A DNA stretch of 8,844 nt. Origin: Lentisphaerota bacterium (GTDB taxonomy: Bacteria > Verrucomicrobiota > Kiritimatiellia > JAAZAB01). The stretch is taken from positions 1 through 8,844 of the forward strand of contig JACQHI010000411.1 of NCBI GenBank assembly GCA_016199105.1, written 5' to 3'. The position numbers and the translations under genes are program-made. The notes beneath the pieces are model-generated. The model was not told where the DNA came from. It worked only from the letters and a program-made list of their open reading frames with translations, and did no database searches. Positions 7,049 to 8,844 of the stretch are shown one piece after another (the first letter of the stretch is position 1; every line of letters starts with the position of its first letter).

Positions 7049-7066
7049 GGAGCGGCGTCTCGCCGC
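7049..7066 (+). repeat. REP-like hairpin with GGAG leader
   Basis: GGAG at 7049-7052 leads into a perfect six-base stem (GCGGCG at 7052-7057, loop TCT, CGCCGC at 7061-7066). A short tetranucleotide (GTAG or GGAG) in front of a GC-rich hairpin is the known layout of REP elements recognised by RAYT transposases, and a RAYT fragment lies about 1.3 kb downstream. No T-tract follows, so it is not a typical Rho-independent terminator, although it could still affect the mRNA between the two flanking genes. It sits in the 74-base gap between the dehydrogenase and the Gfo/Idh gene. Confidence 0.5.
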
Positions 7067-7091
7067 AGGGATGGCGCGTTGTCAACATACC

Positions 7092-7097
7092 GGGAGG
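7092..7097 (+). promoter_or_regulatory. Ribosome binding site deciding the ATG at 7103
   Basis: GGGAGG lies five bases before ATG 7103. The start at 7103 gives a protein that opens directly into its Rossmann strand (MGISIGLVGLGAFG), as in most Gfo/Idh/MocA proteins. The TTG at 7079 would place the site inside the coding region. Confidence 0.75.
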
Positions 7098-7102
7098 TTG
7101 TG

Positions 7103-8368
7103 ATGGGAATCAGCATCGGCTTGGTCGGGCTCGGGGCGTTCGGACGCTGTTTCGCAGACCTGTTCAAGGCCCATCCGCTGGTGGACCGGATCGCCCTGTG
7201 CGATCGGGAGCTGGAGCGCATGGAGGTCTATGCCCAAAAAGACTCATGGCGGGACAAGTTCAACCGGCGGGACATGTACGCCTCGCTGGACGAGATCTGC
7301 AAGAGCGACTTGGATGCCCTGGTCGTCATCACGCAGCACTGGCTGCATGCGCCGCAGTGCGTGCAGGCCATGGAATCCGGCAAGCACGTGTACAGCGCGG
7401 TGCCCCTGATCACCGTGCCGGACGCGGACGAAATCATCGAGTGGTGCGACCGGCTCGTGAGCACGGTCAAGCGCACGGGCCGCCACTACATGTTCGGCGA
7501 GACCACCTACTACCGGCCCTGCGCCATGTTCTGCCGCCGCAAGGCGGCCGAGGGCGCGTTCGGCGATTTCGTCTATGCCGAGGGCGAGTATTTTCACGAC
7601 GTGGATTCCGGATGCAGTCTGCGCGAGGTGATGAAGTACCGCCTGGCGAGCAAGGCCGGACGGGAATACATGAAAGTCGCCGCCCGGTATCGTCGCAAAC
7701 GCATCAAGGGCGGACCCATGCATTATCCGACGCATTCCACGTCCGGTCCCGTGTGCGTGATGAACGCCCACGCCGTCAAGGTGACGGCCTACGGGTACCG
7801 CAACCGGAATCACGACCCGTTCTTCGAGAAGGACGCGTTCAGCAACGAGGTGGCCCTGTTCAAAATGAGCAACGGCGCCACGGTCCGGATTGCCGAGTGC
7901 CGCGAGGTGGCGGGCGCCATCGCCGACGCCGAGACTTTCCGGATTATCGGAACGGCGGGCGGCTACGCCGAGAACCGGTGGATGCAGAACTTCCGGACGG
8001 CGCCCGGCACGGCCAAAACGCTCCAGATCACAAAGCTGACGGATGAACAGATGCGCTCGCCGCTGCCGCCGGAGGTGGCCCGGGCGTTCAAGAGCATGTG
8101 CCAGCCGAACGCCAACCCGGACGACGACTTCGTTCCGACCGGGCACGGAGGCTCGCATCCCTACCTTGTGCACGAGTTTGTGGACGCCATCGCCCATGAC
8201 CGGGTTCCGGCGATCAACGTGTGGGAGGCGGCCCGCTACATGGCGATGGGCGCCATGGCCCACAAGTCGGCGCTTCGCGACGGCGAAACGTTGAAGGTTC
8301 CCGACTGGGGCAATGCGCCCGGTTCCAGACCCTCCCGCCCGGGAGTCCGGAAATCCGGAAAGCGCTGA
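7103..8368 (+). CDS. Gfo/Idh/MocA family oxidoreductase
   Basis: This 421-aa cytoplasmic protein is expected to oxidise or reduce a sugar, inositol or nucleotide-sugar hydroxyl with NAD(P). The N-terminal Rossmann domain (about 1-125) has G9-L-G11-A-F-G14 and an ALCDRE second strand with an acidic end, suggesting NAD. The C-terminal alpha/beta domain, about 130-395, includes GGPMHYPTHSTSG, TAGGYAENRW and a final HPYLVHEFVDAI...WEAARYMAMGAMAHKSAL segment typical of the family. In the position of the usual E-K-P motif after GKHV, this protein has S98-A99-V100-P101, so the conserved lysine is missing; this is a known minor variant pattern but may mean altered chemistry. The histidines in HYPTH may take part in the active site. 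It follows the dehydrogenase gene by 74 bases with its own strong binding site. Its GC-rich codon use matches the upstream glycosidase genes and not the dehydrogenase. The substrate is unknown. Confidence 0.85.
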   Translation: MGISIGLVGLGAFGRCFADLFKAHPLVDRIALCDRELERMEVYAQKDSWRDKFNRRDMYASLDEICKSDLDALVVITQHWLHAPQCVQAMESGKHVYSAVPLITVPDADEIIEWCDRLVSTVKRTGRHYMFGETTYYRPCAMFCRRKAAEGAFGDFVYAEGEYFHDVDSGCSLREVMKYRLASKAGREYMKVAARYRRKRIKGGPMHYPTHSTSGPVCVMNAHAVKVTAYGYRNRNHDPFFEKDAFSNEVALFKMSNGATVRIAECREVAGAIADAETFRIIGTAGGYAENRWMQNFRTAPGTAKTLQITKLTDEQMRSPLPPEVARAFKSMCQPNANPDDDFVPTGHGGSHPYLVHEFVDAIAHDRVPAINVWEAARYMAMGAMAHKSALRDGETLKVPDWGNAPGSRPSRPGVRKSGKR

Positions 8369-8370
8369 GG

Positions 8371-8661
8371 CTGGCCTGCTCCTGGGGGGCGAAGCGTTTC
8401 GAAAGCGGACACGTGGATTTCGCTTCGGTGGTGCGAAGCCTGCGACGGGATCAAGGGGAGCGAGGGGAGGATTTTCGTGATCGGTATGGGGACCGTGGAC
8501 GGGCTATGGTGGTGGCGGCGGCGCGCCGGCATTGCCGATGGGGCCTGTGTGCGCTGGGGCGATTGGTCGGGGGGTTGGATGTCGGCTGTGTGAGCGGGGC
8601 GATCCGGCGAGTCGAACGAGATGTGCACCGGGATCGACAGTTGCGGATGCAGTATCGGTAA
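8371..8661 (+). pseudogene. Degraded C-terminal DnaA-like HTH domain of a REP-associated tyrosine transposase (RAYT)
   Basis: The bases after the Gfo/Idh gene are not empty. In the frame ending at TAA 8659-8661 they read FRDRYGDRGRAMVVAAARR, then LCALGRLVGGLDVGCVSGAI, RRVERDVHRDRQLR. This matches the DnaA domain IV-like fold (signature L.ELG..FGG.D...VS.A.RR.E) that ends many Y1/IS200-like RAYT proteins, where it follows an 'FRDRHGDWGRD' type linker. No start codon, HUH (His-hydrophobic-His) motif or catalytic Tyr region is present, and the frame upstream overlaps the Gfo/Idh gene, so only the tail survives. The spacing of Leu, Gly-Gly, Asp and Val residues is preserved, which argues against chance. 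A free-standing small DnaA-domain protein is an alternative but lacks an obvious start. Confidence 0.55.
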
Positions 8662-8683
8662 GCAACCAAGAGAATATTGAATA

Positions 8684-8844
8684 ATGAGACGTGACCCCAA
8701 TCCGAGGGTGGAATTCAGGATCCCCAAAGGGCAGCGACAACTCTTCCTCGACGATGGCGATGTGTTTCGCATTGAGCGCTTGAAGAAGACTCTGCACCCG
8801 CCCGACAAGAAAGGGGCGGTCATCCGACCCGACTTGCTCCGGGG
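8684..8844 (+). CDS. N-terminus of a propeller-type glycosidase-like protein (partial, runs off the window)
   Basis: The first 53 codons from ATG 8684 are visible and open to the window end. They include QLFLDDGDVFRIERLKKTLH and then AVIRPD. 'QLFLDD', then 'LKRTLHQP' and 'NPVLRPD' is a pattern I know from the starts of five-bladed propeller proteins annotated as GH32/GH43-like or hypothetical in PVC genomes. These usually have about 450-550 residues and often sit in sugar-degradation clusters. There is no signal peptide at this start. The binding site is weak (AAGAGA at 8668-8673). The start could lie elsewhere, but no other in-frame ATG is visible downstream. The function cannot be settled from this piece. 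Confidence 0.55.
   Translation, partial: MRRDPNPRVEFRIPKGQRQLFLDDGDVFRIERLKKTLHPPDKKGAVIRPDLLR

Noticed and set aside
6922..8046. 374-codon + strand frame overlapping the dehydrogenase end and the Gfo/Idh gene
   Set aside because: It is Arg/Gly rich with no family features and is a different frame of two well-supported genes.
7244..8263. 339-codon minus-strand frame
   Set aside because: It is the antisense of the Gfo/Idh gene, rich in His, Arg and Ala, with no motif.
8332..8345. CTCCC/GGGAG hairpin with a four-base loop
   Set aside because: It lies inside the 3' end of the Gfo/Idh coding region with no T-tract after it, so I do not call it a terminator.
8236..8823. 195-codon minus-strand frame across the right end
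   Set aside because: It spans the antisense of the Gfo/Idh end, the transposase remnant and the start of the last gene. The + strand readings each match known patterns; this one does not.

Overview
The window is GC-rich and every credible gene lies on the + strand. It looks like a carbohydrate-active accessory region of an environmental bacterium. The mix of secreted glycosidase-like proteins, sialidase-type propellers, a sialate O-acetylesterase remnant, a Gfo/Idh/MocA oxidoreductase and an 'LFLDD' type N-terminus is what I would expect from a PVC-type genome (Planctomycetota, Lentisphaerota or Kiritimatiellota). That placement is inference: there is no rRNA or other phylogenetic marker here.

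Layout. Positions 1-95 hold the tail of an upstream gene, possibly a parallel beta-helix glycosidase. Positions 139-2130 encode a secreted 663-aa protein resembling GH84/GH20 beta-N-acetylhexosaminidases, with an Asp-Asp pair at the expected place. Positions 2257-3492 and 3873-5090 encode two secreted, diverged sialidase-like beta-propellers that share an Asp-box and an equivalent Glu...Arg pair. Between them, at 3515-3760, lies the orphaned C-terminus of a sialate O-acetylesterase. Together these point to uptake and trimming of amino-sugar or sialic-acid-type glycans outside the cytoplasm.

After a 255-base spacer comes a cytoplasmic nucleotide-sugar dehydrogenase (5346-7028), visibly lower in GC than its neighbours. 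It is followed by a Gfo/Idh/MocA oxidoreductase (7103-8368) that lacks the usual EKP-type lysine. A UDP-sugar dehydrogenase beside a Gfo/Idh enzyme recalls UDP-amino-sugar acid pathways (WbpA/WbpB type), but the composition mismatch argues against a simple co-inherited pair.

The right end carries a degraded DnaA-like helix-turn-helix domain typical of REP-associated tyrosine transposases (8371-8661). The start of another propeller-type glycosidase-like gene follows (from 8684) and runs off the window. A GGAG-led perfect hairpin at 7049-7066 looks like a REP element. The several truncated genes plus the transposase debris suggest a region that has been rearranged repeatedly. I found no CRISPR array, tRNA, rRNA, defence system or clear Rho-independent terminator, and no clearly novel multi-gene system.
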